Assembly: GCA_900540275.1 (NCBI GenBank)
Contig: UQFO01000007.1
Span: forward strand, 1 to 64,000
Reading direction: 5' to 3'
Length of the DNA: 64,000 nucleotides
Origin: an uncultured Oscillospiraceae bacterium
GTDB lineage: Bacteria > Bacillota > Clostridia > Oscillospirales > Acutalibacteraceae
Part shown: piece after piece, positions 44,267 through 52,999 of the stretch
How positions within the stretch are numbered: the stretch's first letter is position 1
Layout of the letters: each line of letters begins with the position of its first letter
Made by a program: the position numbers and the translations under genes
The notes under the pieces: model-generated
Told to the model about the DNA's origin: nothing
Database searches by the model: none
Seen by the model: only the letters and a program-made list of their open reading frames with translations

Positions 44267-45294
44267 CTTGCTACAACATGAAGCTTTAAATCCTGATAAC
44301 CGTTTGATAAGGAAAACCGGTTCTCGATTCCTTTTGTAATATATACATCATCATCGCTGGTCAGAAGGATATAGTCAAACCCGCCGTACTGCTGGTAATA
44401 CTCCTGCGCGCCCTGCGCGCCCATGATAAACAGCGCGGTCGAAAGCGCGTCGCCCAGCACAGGGTCGCCGCAGACGACTGTTGCGGATTTCAGCCCGCTA
44501 TCCGCGGGCATCCCCGTGCGCGGGTCTATGATATGATGGTATTTTTTTCCGTCTACTTCAAAATAGCGCTGGTACGCGCCTGAGGTGATAAGCGAGGTCT
44601 CCCCTACGTCTACCCTGGCAAAATGCTCCTGCGTTCCGGGGTATTCGACCGCCACGCCCCAAGCTCCGCCGCCAGGCTTCCGGCCGATAGTCTGTACATT
44701 TCCACCGAGGCTTAAAACAGCGCTTTGTATCCCATTTTGTTTCAGCGTATCCGCTATTTTCTGTGATGCATAGCCTTTCGCAATCCCGCCCAAATCAATC
44801 GACATATGCTGTTCCAGACCGACGGTGCCTTCATTGAAATCGAGTGAAAGCTTTCTATAATCCACATAGGGGAGCAGCGCTTGAAGCGTTTGGCCGTCAG
44901 GAATATGGCGCTCACCAGTTGTAAAGCCCCATGCTTTCACAACAGGATATACGGTAACGTCGAAAATTCCGCCGGTTTGCTTTGATACCATCTGCGCCTT
45001 AGATAAAATTTCCATTACCTCCGCGGATACAGGGGTCTTTGTTCCGGCATTCTTATTGATTTTCGCAATATCGCTTTCATCCTTTGTAACGGATAGCAAA
45101 TTTTCAAGCCGTACAAGCTCTTCGTTCGCTTTTGCAACGGCCTGCTGCGCGTTTTTCCCGTACACGGTAATATCGACGACCGTATCCATACCAAACAGCT
45201 TTTGCGTTACCGCCTCATTCTGTCCGCGTCCGGGGCTGCACGAATTCAAGAAAAACAGCAGCGAACAAAGCACAACAATTCCCAGTTTTTTCAT
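44254..45294 (-). CDS. apbE: FAD:protein FMN transferase lipoprotein
   Basis: A 346-residue membrane-anchored enzyme that attaches FMN covalently to Thr residues of redox proteins such as Rnf or NqrC subunits. The N terminus IVVLCSLLFFLNSCSPG is a lipoprotein signal with a Cys-containing lipobox. Family motifs include FGMDTVVDITVYG, DLGGIAKGYASQKIAD, SALVSLGGN-like SAVLSLGGNVQTIG, and HHIIDPRTGMPADSGLKSATVV. The frame extends to 45411 but the ATG at 45294 after GGGAGGCGG is preferred. It stands alone. The typical FMN acceptor operons are not nearby, so its clients are elsewhere in the genome. Confidence 0.95.
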   Translation of the reverse strand: MKKLGIVVLCSLLFFLNSCSPGRGQNEAVTQKLFGMDTVVDITVYGKNAQQAVAKANEELVRLENLLSVTKDESDIAKINKNAGTKTPVSAEVMEILSKAQMVSKQTGGIFDVTVYPVVKAWGFTTGERHIPDGQTLQALLPYVDYRKLSLDFNEGTVGLEQHMSIDLGGIAKGYASQKIADTLKQNGIQSAVLSLGGNVQTIGRKPGGGAWGVAVEYPGTQEHFARVDVGETSLITSGAYQRYFEVDGKKYHHIIDPRTGMPADSGLKSATVVCGDPVLGDALSTALFIMGAQGAQEYYQQYGGFDYILLTSDDDVYITKGIENRFSLSNGYQDLKLHVVARAAS

Positions 45295-45365
45295 TGCCGC
45301 CTCCCGCAATCGGTTTTTACCTGTCCAGTGTAGCACAAAACGCCTTATGCGGCAACAAAAAAGGA

Positions 45366-45393
45366 CGCGGGCCCTGCTTTCGCAGAGCCCGCG
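45366..45393 (-). terminator. Terminator of the dockerin gene
   Basis: CGCGGGCTCTGC/GCAGGGCCCGCG stem read on the minus strand, 12 bp with one G-T pair and a 4-nt loop, followed by TTTTTTG. It lies 50 bp after the dockerin-gene stop. Confidence 0.85.
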
Positions 45394-45442
45394 CACCGGA
45401 AATAATTCCATGAGGATTTGATGAATCTATTGAAGATAAATT

Positions 45443-46435
45443 TTATGCGGCTGAATTATCGGGAAAACGGTCGATTGTTTTCGCAATGTATTTCTGCGAC
45501 AGGATGACATCCTGCATATTAATTTCGCCGTCGCAGTTTACGTCGGCCGCATCATATGCATCGCCTTCCAAAATTTCAATACGCGCCATATCCTTCTGGA
45601 TATTCGTCACATCGCCGATGCTGATTTTACCGTCTTGGTCGTTGTCGCCCTTTAAAACAAGCGCATTCTTTGCGGCTTGGATTCTGGCAACCAGCTTGTC
45701 GGTTTCTTCCTGCGTTGGAATACATTCAAATTCACGGTAACAGATGTGGCAGGTTTCAATATATCTCTCATAGGAATTCTTGGTATATTGCCAAGATACT
45801 TCCTTAACATCATATTGTTCCTGCCAGACCGCCCGCAATACGGTATAGTCCGCGTTATTAATTTCGATTGCAGCAATTGCTTCCTGCAGCATTCTTACGG
45901 CGCCGAGCAGTTCTTCCGGTACCGGCGGTCGAGTGGAAAGCCGAGAGATATAGTCTCTCACTTCTCCCATTCTAGTATAAGATTCCGCGGTAATATCATT
46001 TGGAAGCGGAAGCCCACGAAAAATATCATGCTCTATATAGGTTTGCGCCATCGAAAGATTTCGATTCAGGCTTAGAGCCTGCTCTTCTTCACAGCTTAAC
46101 GTACCTTCCAGGGCAAGATATGCAGAGCGCAGGCTTTCCGTCGCCTCGTCTATCTGCTGCTGGGTTGCTTCCTTACTGTTTTCACGAATATCCCAAGCGG
46201 TTTTGCGAGCTTCAAGAAAGGCGGAATATGCGGGCGCCGTTTCGTCGCAGTAATCCAATATCCATGGCGTAATATTATCGATATCCCACACAATTTCATT
46301 TAATGCTCTTGTATCTACTATATGAGGTGCAGGGTCGCCGCCCTGGGCGGATACCGTGATACTGAAGGAAGAAATCAGAAGCATCACGACCAGGCAGACG
46401 CCTGCCACCCCTTTTAGATTTCTTTTAATATTCAT
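45443..46435 (-). CDS. Secreted protein with a C-terminal type I dockerin
   Basis: A 330-residue exported protein. Residues 1-30 are a signal peptide (GVCLVVMLLISSFSITVSAQ). The central 220 residues are mostly helical and match no family I recognise. The last ~65 residues form a dockerin: two Ca-binding repeats, DNDQDGKISIGDVTNIQKDM and DVNCDGEINMQDVILSQKYI. Dockerins plug proteins into cohesin-bearing scaffolds. The ATG overlaps the end of the upstream gene by 11 bp, so the two proteins are made together. No scaffoldin is in the window. Confidence 0.88.
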   Translation of the reverse strand: MNIKRNLKGVAGVCLVVMLLISSFSITVSAQGGDPAPHIVDTRALNEIVWDIDNITPWILDYCDETAPAYSAFLEARKTAWDIRENSKEATQQQIDEATESLRSAYLALEGTLSCEEEQALSLNRNLSMAQTYIEHDIFRGLPLPNDITAESYTRMGEVRDYISRLSTRPPVPEELLGAVRMLQEAIAAIEINNADYTVLRAVWQEQYDVKEVSWQYTKNSYERYIETCHICYREFECIPTQEETDKLVARIQAAKNALVLKGDNDQDGKISIGDVTNIQKDMARIEILEGDAYDAADVNCDGEINMQDVILSQKYIAKTIDRFPDNSAA

Positions 46436-49175
46436 CTAAAATCACCTCTTGATCAGTCGATTCAATTCGATACGTGCCATCTTTATTGACCACGAGCCTC
46501 TCGCCCGAGTGTAAAGCGATACCGTCTGCCCCCGGCCCGGGGAGCTGGTTGGTCACGTCTGTAAACATGACGCGTATGTTATCCATATCGGTTATGGTGT
46601 ATTGGTACCACCACAGCCCTATGTTTGTCATACTTGTTCCCGGCCAGCCGGTAAGGTCGGTGTAGCTCGCCTTTGAATAATAGTAGATTTTGATGTCCTT
46701 CCACCAGCTCGTTTGCCTGCGGAAATACACTTCGATTGGTTTTTTCGGCCTTGCGAACACGTGGTTATCCTTGACGGTGACAAGCCCCGCGGCCTTGAGC
46801 GTCGCTGTCTGATGGCCGTTTCCGTCGCTGATAATGATGCTGCTGGCTGTTAAATCCGAATCTATAAATTCGTAAATTCCGTCTTCATTGCAGGCCATTG
46901 CAAGCTTAGAAGAGGAACGGTCGAGCAATTGGATATAAACATTGCTTCCCCAGGAGCTGGGCTTGCGGAACTGTACGTTAAGCGGCGTATCGTCCTCATA
47001 GAAAGCTTCCCGGTCCTGATAGATAAAATTCTGCCCCGATTTTACTTCATAGCCAGGCTGGAGCAATGCCGGTTCCTGGCGGGACGTGCCGTCGGTAAAG
47101 AGCAGGCGGGCGTCGTCCATGTCGGTTATGGTGTAGCTGAACCAGCCGCCGCCGTCATTCTGCATGGCATAACCAGGCCAGGCCTTCAGCTCCACTTCAT
47201 CCTCGTTATTACTATAATAGTAAACTTTGACGGTATCGTTCCAATTTACTGGCTTTTTGAACGAAATTTTTATTGGATAAGCTGCTCTTTTGACAATTCG
47301 GTTTTCTGCAAAGGTTACCTTTCCGCTTGCGTCAGCCTGTGCGCTCACATGTCCAGAGCCGTCCGAAATGGAAAACGTCGCCCTTGTAAAGCCGTTTGCG
47401 GTGTAACCGAACACGCCGTTACCCAAATTGGTCATCGCAAAGCTTCCGGCCTTCATTTTTTCTACATTCCAGAGCTTAATCGTGATATTATTATCCCAGC
47501 CCGACGGCTTATAGAACTTGATGTCAAGCGCCTCGCTGTCCTGTGTGGGAACGGGGTTTGTATAGCCGTTAATACAGAAATTGTACTTCGTGCCATAGCC
47601 GGTGAAGGTCCAGTCCTCCCACGTTGCGCCGCCGTCCGCCGAATAAAAGCTCGTTCCAGGCGTGTAGGGGCGGTAGGTCCAGTTTTGCGGATCGCCTTGG
47701 CATTTCACTTCCTTTTGTTCTACTGGCAAATAGAAGTTGCTGTCATCGCCGGAGCATTCGGAAATCAGCTCAACCGCGACCACGTATTTACCGTTTGAAT
47801 TTGCAAGCGAAACCGGGGCGTTTAGCGTTACCGTCGTGTAGCCCGGTGTTTTGATGGTGCCGCTGTAGGCTTCGATAAGGCCTGTGTTTGACAGCGTGCC
47901 GTCCAGTGGGTTTACATATATCTTTATTTGGGTATTTTCATAGAAGGTGTAGACGCCGACCGCCTCGAGCTGCTGCGCGGCGCCATCCGTTACGTCATAA
48001 ACGTTTGCATAGAGTGCAGGCTGTTCCTTTCCGACTCGATAGACTACCGGAGACTTCATCGAGTGGCTGTAAATATTATCATAACGCTTTACCGAAGACA
48101 TATCGGAAACCGTCTTCAAAGCGCCGGTGCTTACAAAATAGTCCTCATAGGAGAGGTAAAAGTAACTGACATCCTCGCTCATGCCGTTGTCCTTTACAAT
48201 AAATGCGCCGTCGTTTTCCGGCTTCAGCACGAAATTGCTTTTGCTGAACGTATCATCCCAGCCGACGATGCAGACAGAATGCCCGGCGTTTATTATATCC
48301 GTGGTAAGCGGCGCGTAGGTGCACTTTGGCGTTTGCGATTCCGAAGTGGAATGGTCGTGGTAAGGGTTGATACCGAGCACGCACCCGCCCGTTTCTTTGA
48401 CGAGCCGCTTGATTTCCTTAATCCTGTTCTGGGTAATCTGAGGAGTTACAACTAAACGGTCAATCTGCCGTTCATATATATAGCCGTACATATATGCGGA
48501 GGGCTCCGTATGGAAAATAGAGTCGTCCTCCAGCGTCACGGTGGATTTTGGCGTATAAGGGAACTCACTTTCAAGGATTGCTCCCCTGAGTACCGCGGAA
48601 TAGAAGGTATCCTCTTCCCGGGCGCCCATATTGGCGTCGACACCAATCGGCCTGTATTCAGGCGCGTATGGGTTCATTACATCGTCTCCAAACGCGTTGG
48701 AGCCAAGCATATAATCAAAATAATTTTCAGACAAATCGTAGGTTTTATCAAGCTTGTTCGGCTTGATTGCAAAGGATTCCATACTGGCAAGCGCGCTGAA
48801 AATACCGCAGTTAGCCCTCCACCCCTGATACTTTACGGGAGTTACCAGGCCCAACGTGCGCGGGTCGTAGACCGCTTCAAATGTTTCTTGTGAAGTACCG
48901 GAAAGGTACTGGCTGCTCGTTACCGCGGCAGAATCCAAGGGAGGAGTGCTGTCGGGGATTACATCGCCGTATTTCTCTGTATCCCCCCGCTCGGCGGCAG
49001 ACAGATAGTCAAGATAGGCGCTGCTGTAAACAATGCCGTCCCGTACATCCCTGTCCGGTATAGTGATGTTGTCCGACTGACCTGTGCCGGCCTGTGCGGC
49101 CGCGCTGAAGGAAGACATGAGGACCGTGGACGAAAGGATTAAAGTAAGCCCTGCGCGTAGATACCGTTTTTTCAT
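46425..49175 (-). CDS. Papain-fold (C1) protein with tandem starch-binding-like modules
   Basis: A 916-residue secreted protein: signal peptide residues 1-28, then a C1-peptidase-like domain at about residues 105-340 and repeated beta modules to the C terminus. In the protease domain the oxyanion Gln is Q117 and the active-site Cys is C123 (KYQGWRANCGIFSAL); His299 lies in INAGHSVCIVGWDD. The position of the usual catalytic Asn (VKNSWG) is VKDNGM, an apparent Asn-to-Asp change, and CWAF is CGIF, so activity is uncertain. About residues 545-890 contain two pairs of CBM25/26-like modules, with LKAWPGYAMQNDGGGWF and LTGWPGTSMTNIGLWWY as matching repeats. It overlaps the dockerin gene downstream. 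Confidence 0.85.
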   Translation of the reverse strand: MKKRYLRAGLTLILSSTVLMSSFSAAAQAGTGQSDNITIPDRDVRDGIVYSSAYLDYLSAAERGDTEKYGDVIPDSTPPLDSAAVTSSQYLSGTSQETFEAVYDPRTLGLVTPVKYQGWRANCGIFSALASMESFAIKPNKLDKTYDLSENYFDYMLGSNAFGDDVMNPYAPEYRPIGVDANMGAREEDTFYSAVLRGAILESEFPYTPKSTVTLEDDSIFHTEPSAYMYGYIYERQIDRLVVTPQITQNRIKEIKRLVKETGGCVLGINPYHDHSTSESQTPKCTYAPLTTDIINAGHSVCIVGWDDTFSKSNFVLKPENDGAFIVKDNGMSEDVSYFYLSYEDYFVSTGALKTVSDMSSVKRYDNIYSHSMKSPVVYRVGKEQPALYANVYDVTDGAAQQLEAVGVYTFYENTQIKIYVNPLDGTLSNTGLIEAYSGTIKTPGYTTVTLNAPVSLANSNGKYVVAVELISECSGDDSNFYLPVEQKEVKCQGDPQNWTYRPYTPGTSFYSADGGATWEDWTFTGYGTKYNFCINGYTNPVPTQDSEALDIKFYKPSGWDNNITIKLWNVEKMKAGSFAMTNLGNGVFGYTANGFTRATFSISDGSGHVSAQADASGKVTFAENRIVKRAAYPIKISFKKPVNWNDTVKVYYYSNNEDEVELKAWPGYAMQNDGGGWFSYTITDMDDARLLFTDGTSRQEPALLQPGYEVKSGQNFIYQDREAFYEDDTPLNVQFRKPSSWGSNVYIQLLDRSSSKLAMACNEDGIYEFIDSDLTASSIIISDGNGHQTATLKAAGLVTVKDNHVFARPKKPIEVYFRRQTSWWKDIKIYYYSKASYTDLTGWPGTSMTNIGLWWYQYTITDMDNIRVMFTDVTNQLPGPGADGIALHSGERLVVNKDGTYRIESTDQEVILDEY

Positions 49176-49433
49176 GTTTACACCCCGTTTTTTAAAGTGG
49201 ATATGGTTTCGAGTAACTTAATCCATGCCATATGTATATTCACTCATTTTGCAAAAGATTCATCATCTTTTACAATTGTTTTTGAATGTAATACCATATT
49301 TCTGGATTACCTGTAACAGAAATCTTACTCTATCTCCACTTTAACCAGGTGAAACTTCATCCTTTTCCTATCCCGTTAAGCACTGAAAGTACAAATTGTA
49401 TGATTAAACAATTTGCAACTCTCTTACAACATT

Positions 49434-49462
49434 ATTATCTATTTTTATAAGTATAATGTCAA
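49434..49462 (-). promoter_or_regulatory. Promoter of the papain-fold/dockerin operon
   Basis: TTGACA (49457-49462) and GATAAT (49434-49439) on the minus strand, 17 bp apart. The leader before the ATG at 49175 is about 250 nt; it contains an AAATTGT/ACAATTT hairpin near its start but no recognised riboswitch. The rest of the spacer to 49600 is AT-rich with nothing recognised. Confidence 0.65.
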
Positions 49463-49601
49463 TATTTAATTTGACGGTATTCTAAGTTTGTAAAACTTTA
49501 AGTATGTATAAAATAAACGAATTTTCGGTATTATGCACAGACGAATTCTGTTTGATTTTTTATGAATGTGTGCATTTTTCACACGACTTCATAAAATAAA
49601 A

Positions 49602-49636
49602 CGGTGCGTTTTTGTTTAAGATAACAAAACGCACCG
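49602..49636 (-). terminator. Terminator of the transcarboxylase-like operon
   Basis: CGGTGCGTTTT/AAAACGCACCG stem, 11 bp, extended by inner TTGTT/AACAA pairing, with TTTTATTTTA on the minus strand. Confidence 0.85.
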
Positions 49637-49720
49637 CGGCAATTCTTTGATTCTGTTGTGAAAAATCGACAAAACTTATTCTTTTTTGACTTATTCCGAC
49701 AAAGCCTTGAAACGATTTTA

Positions 49721-51121
49721 TCAGACCGGATGAACCTTATTCTCCATATCGACATGCCTGCTGTCAATACCCGCCTTTTTGTCGCGGCGTTTCTTAAAGA
49801 AATCAAGCGCGACTTTCGGGAACTGCGCATAAGACAGAACGTCCTCCTCCTGCTCAATCCATTCTGGAATTTCGGCGCGCAGCTTTTCAAGCTCCGGCTC
49901 GAGTAAATCAGCGGGACGGCAGGTTACAGGCTTTTCATCGCCGATAATCCTCTTCCTGAATTCCGATTTAACCGGCATCGGTGTGGAACCGTATTTTCCG
50001 GCAACCAAATCCTTGAATTCGTTGGTGCACATCTTGTAGCGCTCGCCGGTAATGACGTTGAACACCGCCTGCGTACCGACAATCTGCGAGGTCGGCGTAA
50101 CGAGCGGCGGATAACCGGCATCTTCCCTGACGCGCGGAACCTCCTTAAGAACCTCGGTCAGCTGGTCTTCCTTCCCCGCCTGCTTAAGCTGTGACAGCAG
50201 GTTTGAAAGCATACCGCCGGGTACCTGGTAAATCAGCGCGTTTGCGTCAACCGCGAGCATTTTCGGGTCGAGCAGGCCGTTGTCGAGGTATTTCTGGCGC
50301 AGGGTCATAAAGTAATCCCTGATTTCATTCAGGAGAACCAGGTCGAGGCCGGTATCGTACTCGGTGCCCTTAAGCGCGGCGACCATCGATTCAGTCGGCG
50401 CATGTGAGGTGCCGAGAGCAAGCGGCGACATTGCCGTATCTATAATATCGGCGCCCGCCTCAATGCCTTTGAGCAGGCACATGGAGGCAAGGCCGGACGT
50501 ATAGTGCGTGTGAAGCTGGATAGGCAGGTCGACCTGCGCCTTGATAGCGCCCACGAGCTTTCTCGTCTCGTACGGGGTCAGAAGCGCCGCCATATCCTTA
50601 ATGCAAATGGAATCGGCTCCCGCGTCCGCAATGCGCTTTGCGTAATCCACATAATAAAGTGTATTGAAAACAGGGCCTGTCGTATAAGAAATGGCAACCT
50701 GCGCGTGCGCGCCTTCCTTTTTCGCCGCCTTGATTGCGGTTTTTAAATTCTTAATATCGTTGAGCGCGTCAAAAATCCGGATAATATCGATGCCGTTCGC
50801 AACAGAGCGCTGTACAAAATATTCCAGAACGTCGTCCGCGTAATGGCGGTATCCAAGCATATTCTGTCCGCGGAACAGCATTTGCAGCTTGGTGTTCGGG
50901 CAGTGCTTGCGTATCGTGCGCAGGCGGTCCCACGGGTCTTCGTTTAAAAAGCGCAGGCAGGAGTCAAACGTCGCGCCTCCCCAGCATTCGAGGGAATGAA
51001 ATCCGACCTTGTCGAGCTTGTCCAGAATGGGCAGCATTTCTTCCGTCGACATCCTGGTGGCAATCAGCGATTGGTGCGCATCGCGCAGGACTGTCTCGGT
51101 TATGAGAATTTTCTTAGCCAT
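49721..51121 (-). CDS. Pyruvate/oxaloacetate carboxyltransferase subunit (OadA / transcarboxylase 5S-like)
   Basis: A 466-residue cytosolic enzyme of the HMG-lyase-like barrel family that moves a carboxyl group between biotin and pyruvate. Metal ligands are Asp14 in TVLRDAHQSL and His204/His206 in LPIQLHTHYTSG; Lys175 in SICIKDMAALL is the residue that is carbamylated in relatives. The C-terminal biotin domain of full-length OadA or PycB is absent, and a separate biotin-carrier gene lies 45 bp upstream. It is therefore like the 5S subunit of Propionibacterium transcarboxylase or a free OadA. It is the last gene of the operon. See the finding on the triad for how it may work. Confidence 0.9.
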   Translation of the reverse strand: MAKKILITETVLRDAHQSLIATRMSTEEMLPILDKLDKVGFHSLECWGGATFDSCLRFLNEDPWDRLRTIRKHCPNTKLQMLFRGQNMLGYRHYADDVLEYFVQRSVANGIDIIRIFDALNDIKNLKTAIKAAKKEGAHAQVAISYTTGPVFNTLYYVDYAKRIADAGADSICIKDMAALLTPYETRKLVGAIKAQVDLPIQLHTHYTSGLASMCLLKGIEAGADIIDTAMSPLALGTSHAPTESMVAALKGTEYDTGLDLVLLNEIRDYFMTLRQKYLDNGLLDPKMLAVDANALIYQVPGGMLSNLLSQLKQAGKEDQLTEVLKEVPRVREDAGYPPLVTPTSQIVGTQAVFNVITGERYKMCTNEFKDLVAGKYGSTPMPVKSEFRKRIIGDEKPVTCRPADLLEPELEKLRAEIPEWIEQEEDVLSYAQFPKVALDFFKKRRDKKAGIDSRHVDMENKVHPV

Positions 51122-51166
51122 ATGTGTAATCCAATCCTTTCCGGTATAAAGTGAAAGCCCAGTCGG

Positions 51167-51535
51167 TTATTTCAGTGTAATAAGCACAGTACCGGCTTCT
51201 ATGCTCTCGCCCTTGCTTACGTTCACGCCCGCGACAACGCCGGCTCTGGGCGCCATAATTTCATTTTCCATTTTCATTGCTTCAAAAACAAGGAGCACGT
51301 CGCCTTCCGCGACATTCTGCCCGGGCGCCACATTGATAGAAACCACGGTACCGGGCATCGGCGCCTTGACAGGCTCGCCGCCAGACGGCGCTGCCGGTGC
51401 GGGAGCCGCCGCTTTCGCGGGAACGGGGGCTGCCGCAGGGGCGGAAGCCTGCGCGGGCGCGGAAGAAGCGCCGGCTTCTTCAACCTGTACGTCGTAAGCC
51501 GTTCCGTTTACGGTAATCTTCAAATTTTTCATCAT
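51167..51535 (-). CDS. Biotin carrier protein (1.3S-like)
   Basis: A 122-residue biotinyl carrier. The N-terminal ~20 residues form a beta hairpin (LKITVNGTAYDVQVEE), then an Ala/Pro-rich linker of about 35 residues, then the biotinyl domain with VFEAMKMENEI, Lys88 being the biotin site. The length is like the 123-residue 1.3S subunit of transcarboxylase. It lies between two carboxyltransferase genes and should carry the carboxyl group between them. AAGGA precedes the ATG. Confidence 0.95.
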   Translation of the reverse strand: MMKNLKITVNGTAYDVQVEEAGASSAPAQASAPAAAPVPAKAAAPAPAAPSGGEPVKAPMPGTVVSINVAPGQNVAEGDVLLVFEAMKMENEIMAPRAGVVAGVNVSKGESIEAGTVLITLK

Positions 51536-51590
51536 GTATCATTCCTTTTAACAGATTAATTTATAATAAAACAGATAACAAATGACAGGT

Positions 51591-52916
51591 TTAGATTGTG
51601 CCGTGCTTCTTGGGAAGTGTCGTCACACGCTTGCCAGCGAGCATATCGAGCGCCGCGAAGAGGCTTTGGCGAGTCTCCTCCGGGTTGATAACATTTTCAA
51701 CATAGCCCTGGGCCGCGGCCTGGAATACGCTGCATTGTGTATTTTTATATTCCTCGACGAGCGCTTCCCGCTCTTTTGCGGGAACATTCATTTTATCCTC
51801 CCATACAATGGAAGCGCCGGTGATGGGAGCAAGCGCGGAAACGGAAGCGTCCGTCCACGCGAGCGTCAGGTCGGTGTTTGCGCCGGTTCCGGCGACCGCC
51901 ATATAAAACGCGCCGTAAGCTTCACCCGTGATGACCGTCGCCTTGATTGTCGTAGCGTCCGTATAAGCCGCAGTAAGCTTCGCGGCGTCCTTTACGCTTT
52001 CAAAGCCCTCGCAGTCCGCAAAGGTAATGACAGGAAGCGCAAACGCGTCGCAGAAGCGCACAAAACGCGCCGCCTTTTCGCAGGCCTCGCCGCTCATGGT
52101 ACCGCCGTTTGTTACAATTACACCAACGCTGCTGCCGTAAAGCCTTGCAAACGCCGTAACGACGCCCTGTCCATACTCCTTCTGAAGCTCAAAAAGGCTG
52201 TCGCTGTCGAAAACGGACTGCATGACGTCACCTGAATGCGCGTCAGCCGCGTCAAACGCGTCGGCAATCGGCGCGACGCTCAAATTATTGGCGGGCAGGT
52301 ACGCAAGCAGCCCTTTCGCCTGGGCAATTGCGTCTGCCGTATTCTTCGCAGTAATATGGCTGATGCCCTGTCTCGCGTTTTCCTTGACGGAAACGGCCTG
52401 TCCGTCTGTATTGAGGGAAAGCTCCGCTTTTTCGGTGAGGATTACAAAATCCGCGCTCGCAGCGCAAAGCGCCGCGGTGCCAAGGCAGGGGCCGAGCACT
52501 ACGGAAATCTGCGGAACGACGCCTGACAGCGTACCGATGCTGTTTAAAATACGCCCGAAAGAAGAGAGCATGTCTGCGCCCTGCTTGAGGCGGGCACCGA
52601 CCGAATCATAAAACCCAACGATGGGCGTCCCTGTTTTTTCCGCCATATCGTAAAGCTTTTTAATCTTTGCGGCCTGCGCCTTCGACATTGCGCCTCCGGC
52701 GATGTCGCTGTTCTGAGCAAACGCGAATACGGGGCAGCCGTTTGCCGTTCCGTATGCGGCGATTCCCTCCGTAAACCCATTCTCGGATACCGTAAGGGCG
52801 TCCACCTCAGAAAATTGGCCCTCGTCAAAAAAAGCCTCCAGTGTTTTATAAGCCGCTGTTTGTGAAAGTTCAGCCTTTGCATTTGCAAGCATCTGCTGTT
52901 TGTCTGCTTTATTCAT
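51591..52916 (-). CDS. Acyl-CoA carboxyltransferase-type subunit (PCC-beta/12S-like, short)
   Basis: A 441-residue cytosolic protein of the carboxyl-transferase (crotonase-like) fold used by propionyl-CoA, methylmalonyl-CoA and glutaconyl-CoA enzymes. Two oxyanion-type glycine segments are seen: FAFAQNSDIAGGAMSKAQAA with VVLGPCLGTAALCAAS in the N-terminal half, and NGGTMSGEACEKAARFVRF with KATVITGEAYGAFYMAVAG in the C-terminal half. It is some 70-170 residues shorter than PccB or 12S and lacks the usual N-terminal ~60 residues. An open frame starts at 52934 but the ATG at 52916 follows GGAGG. First gene of the triad, with its promoter at 52965. Confidence 0.85.
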   Translation of the reverse strand: MNKADKQQMLANAKAELSQTAAYKTLEAFFDEGQFSEVDALTVSENGFTEGIAAYGTANGCPVFAFAQNSDIAGGAMSKAQAAKIKKLYDMAEKTGTPIVGFYDSVGARLKQGADMLSSFGRILNSIGTLSGVVPQISVVLGPCLGTAALCAASADFVILTEKAELSLNTDGQAVSVKENARQGISHITAKNTADAIAQAKGLLAYLPANNLSVAPIADAFDAADAHSGDVMQSVFDSDSLFELQKEYGQGVVTAFARLYGSSVGVIVTNGGTMSGEACEKAARFVRFCDAFALPVITFADCEGFESVKDAAKLTAAYTDATTIKATVITGEAYGAFYMAVAGTGANTDLTLAWTDASVSALAPITGASIVWEDKMNVPAKEREALVEEYKNTQCSVFQAAAQGYVENVINPEETRQSLFAALDMLAGKRVTTLPKKHGTI

Positions 52917-52964
52917 CCGTAATCCTCCGTTCATCCTGCCAAAAATAGAAAACTATACGATTTT

Positions 52965-52993
52965 ATTATAAATAAATCGGACGGGAACTACAA
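52965..52993 (-). promoter_or_regulatory. Promoter of the transcarboxylase-like operon
   Basis: TTGTAG (52988-52993) and TATAAT (52965-52970) on the minus strand with 17-bp spacing, placed just after the upstream gene. The -35 box is a moderate match. Confidence 0.5.
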
Positions 52994-52999
52994 GCAAAA

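Noticed and set aside
49579..49890. Minus-strand frame over the oadA-like gene end
   Set aside because: It overlaps the terminator hairpin and the carboxyltransferase coding region in another frame.
49721..51121. Sodium-pumping oxaloacetate decarboxylase
   Set aside because: No OadB/OadG-like membrane subunits lie nearby, and the acyl-CoA-type subunit in the operon fits transcarboxylase better; it is kept open in the finding.
51201..51497. Ala/Pro-rich plus-strand frame opposite the biotin carrier gene
   Set aside because: Mirror of a low-complexity Ala/Pro linker; no start signal.
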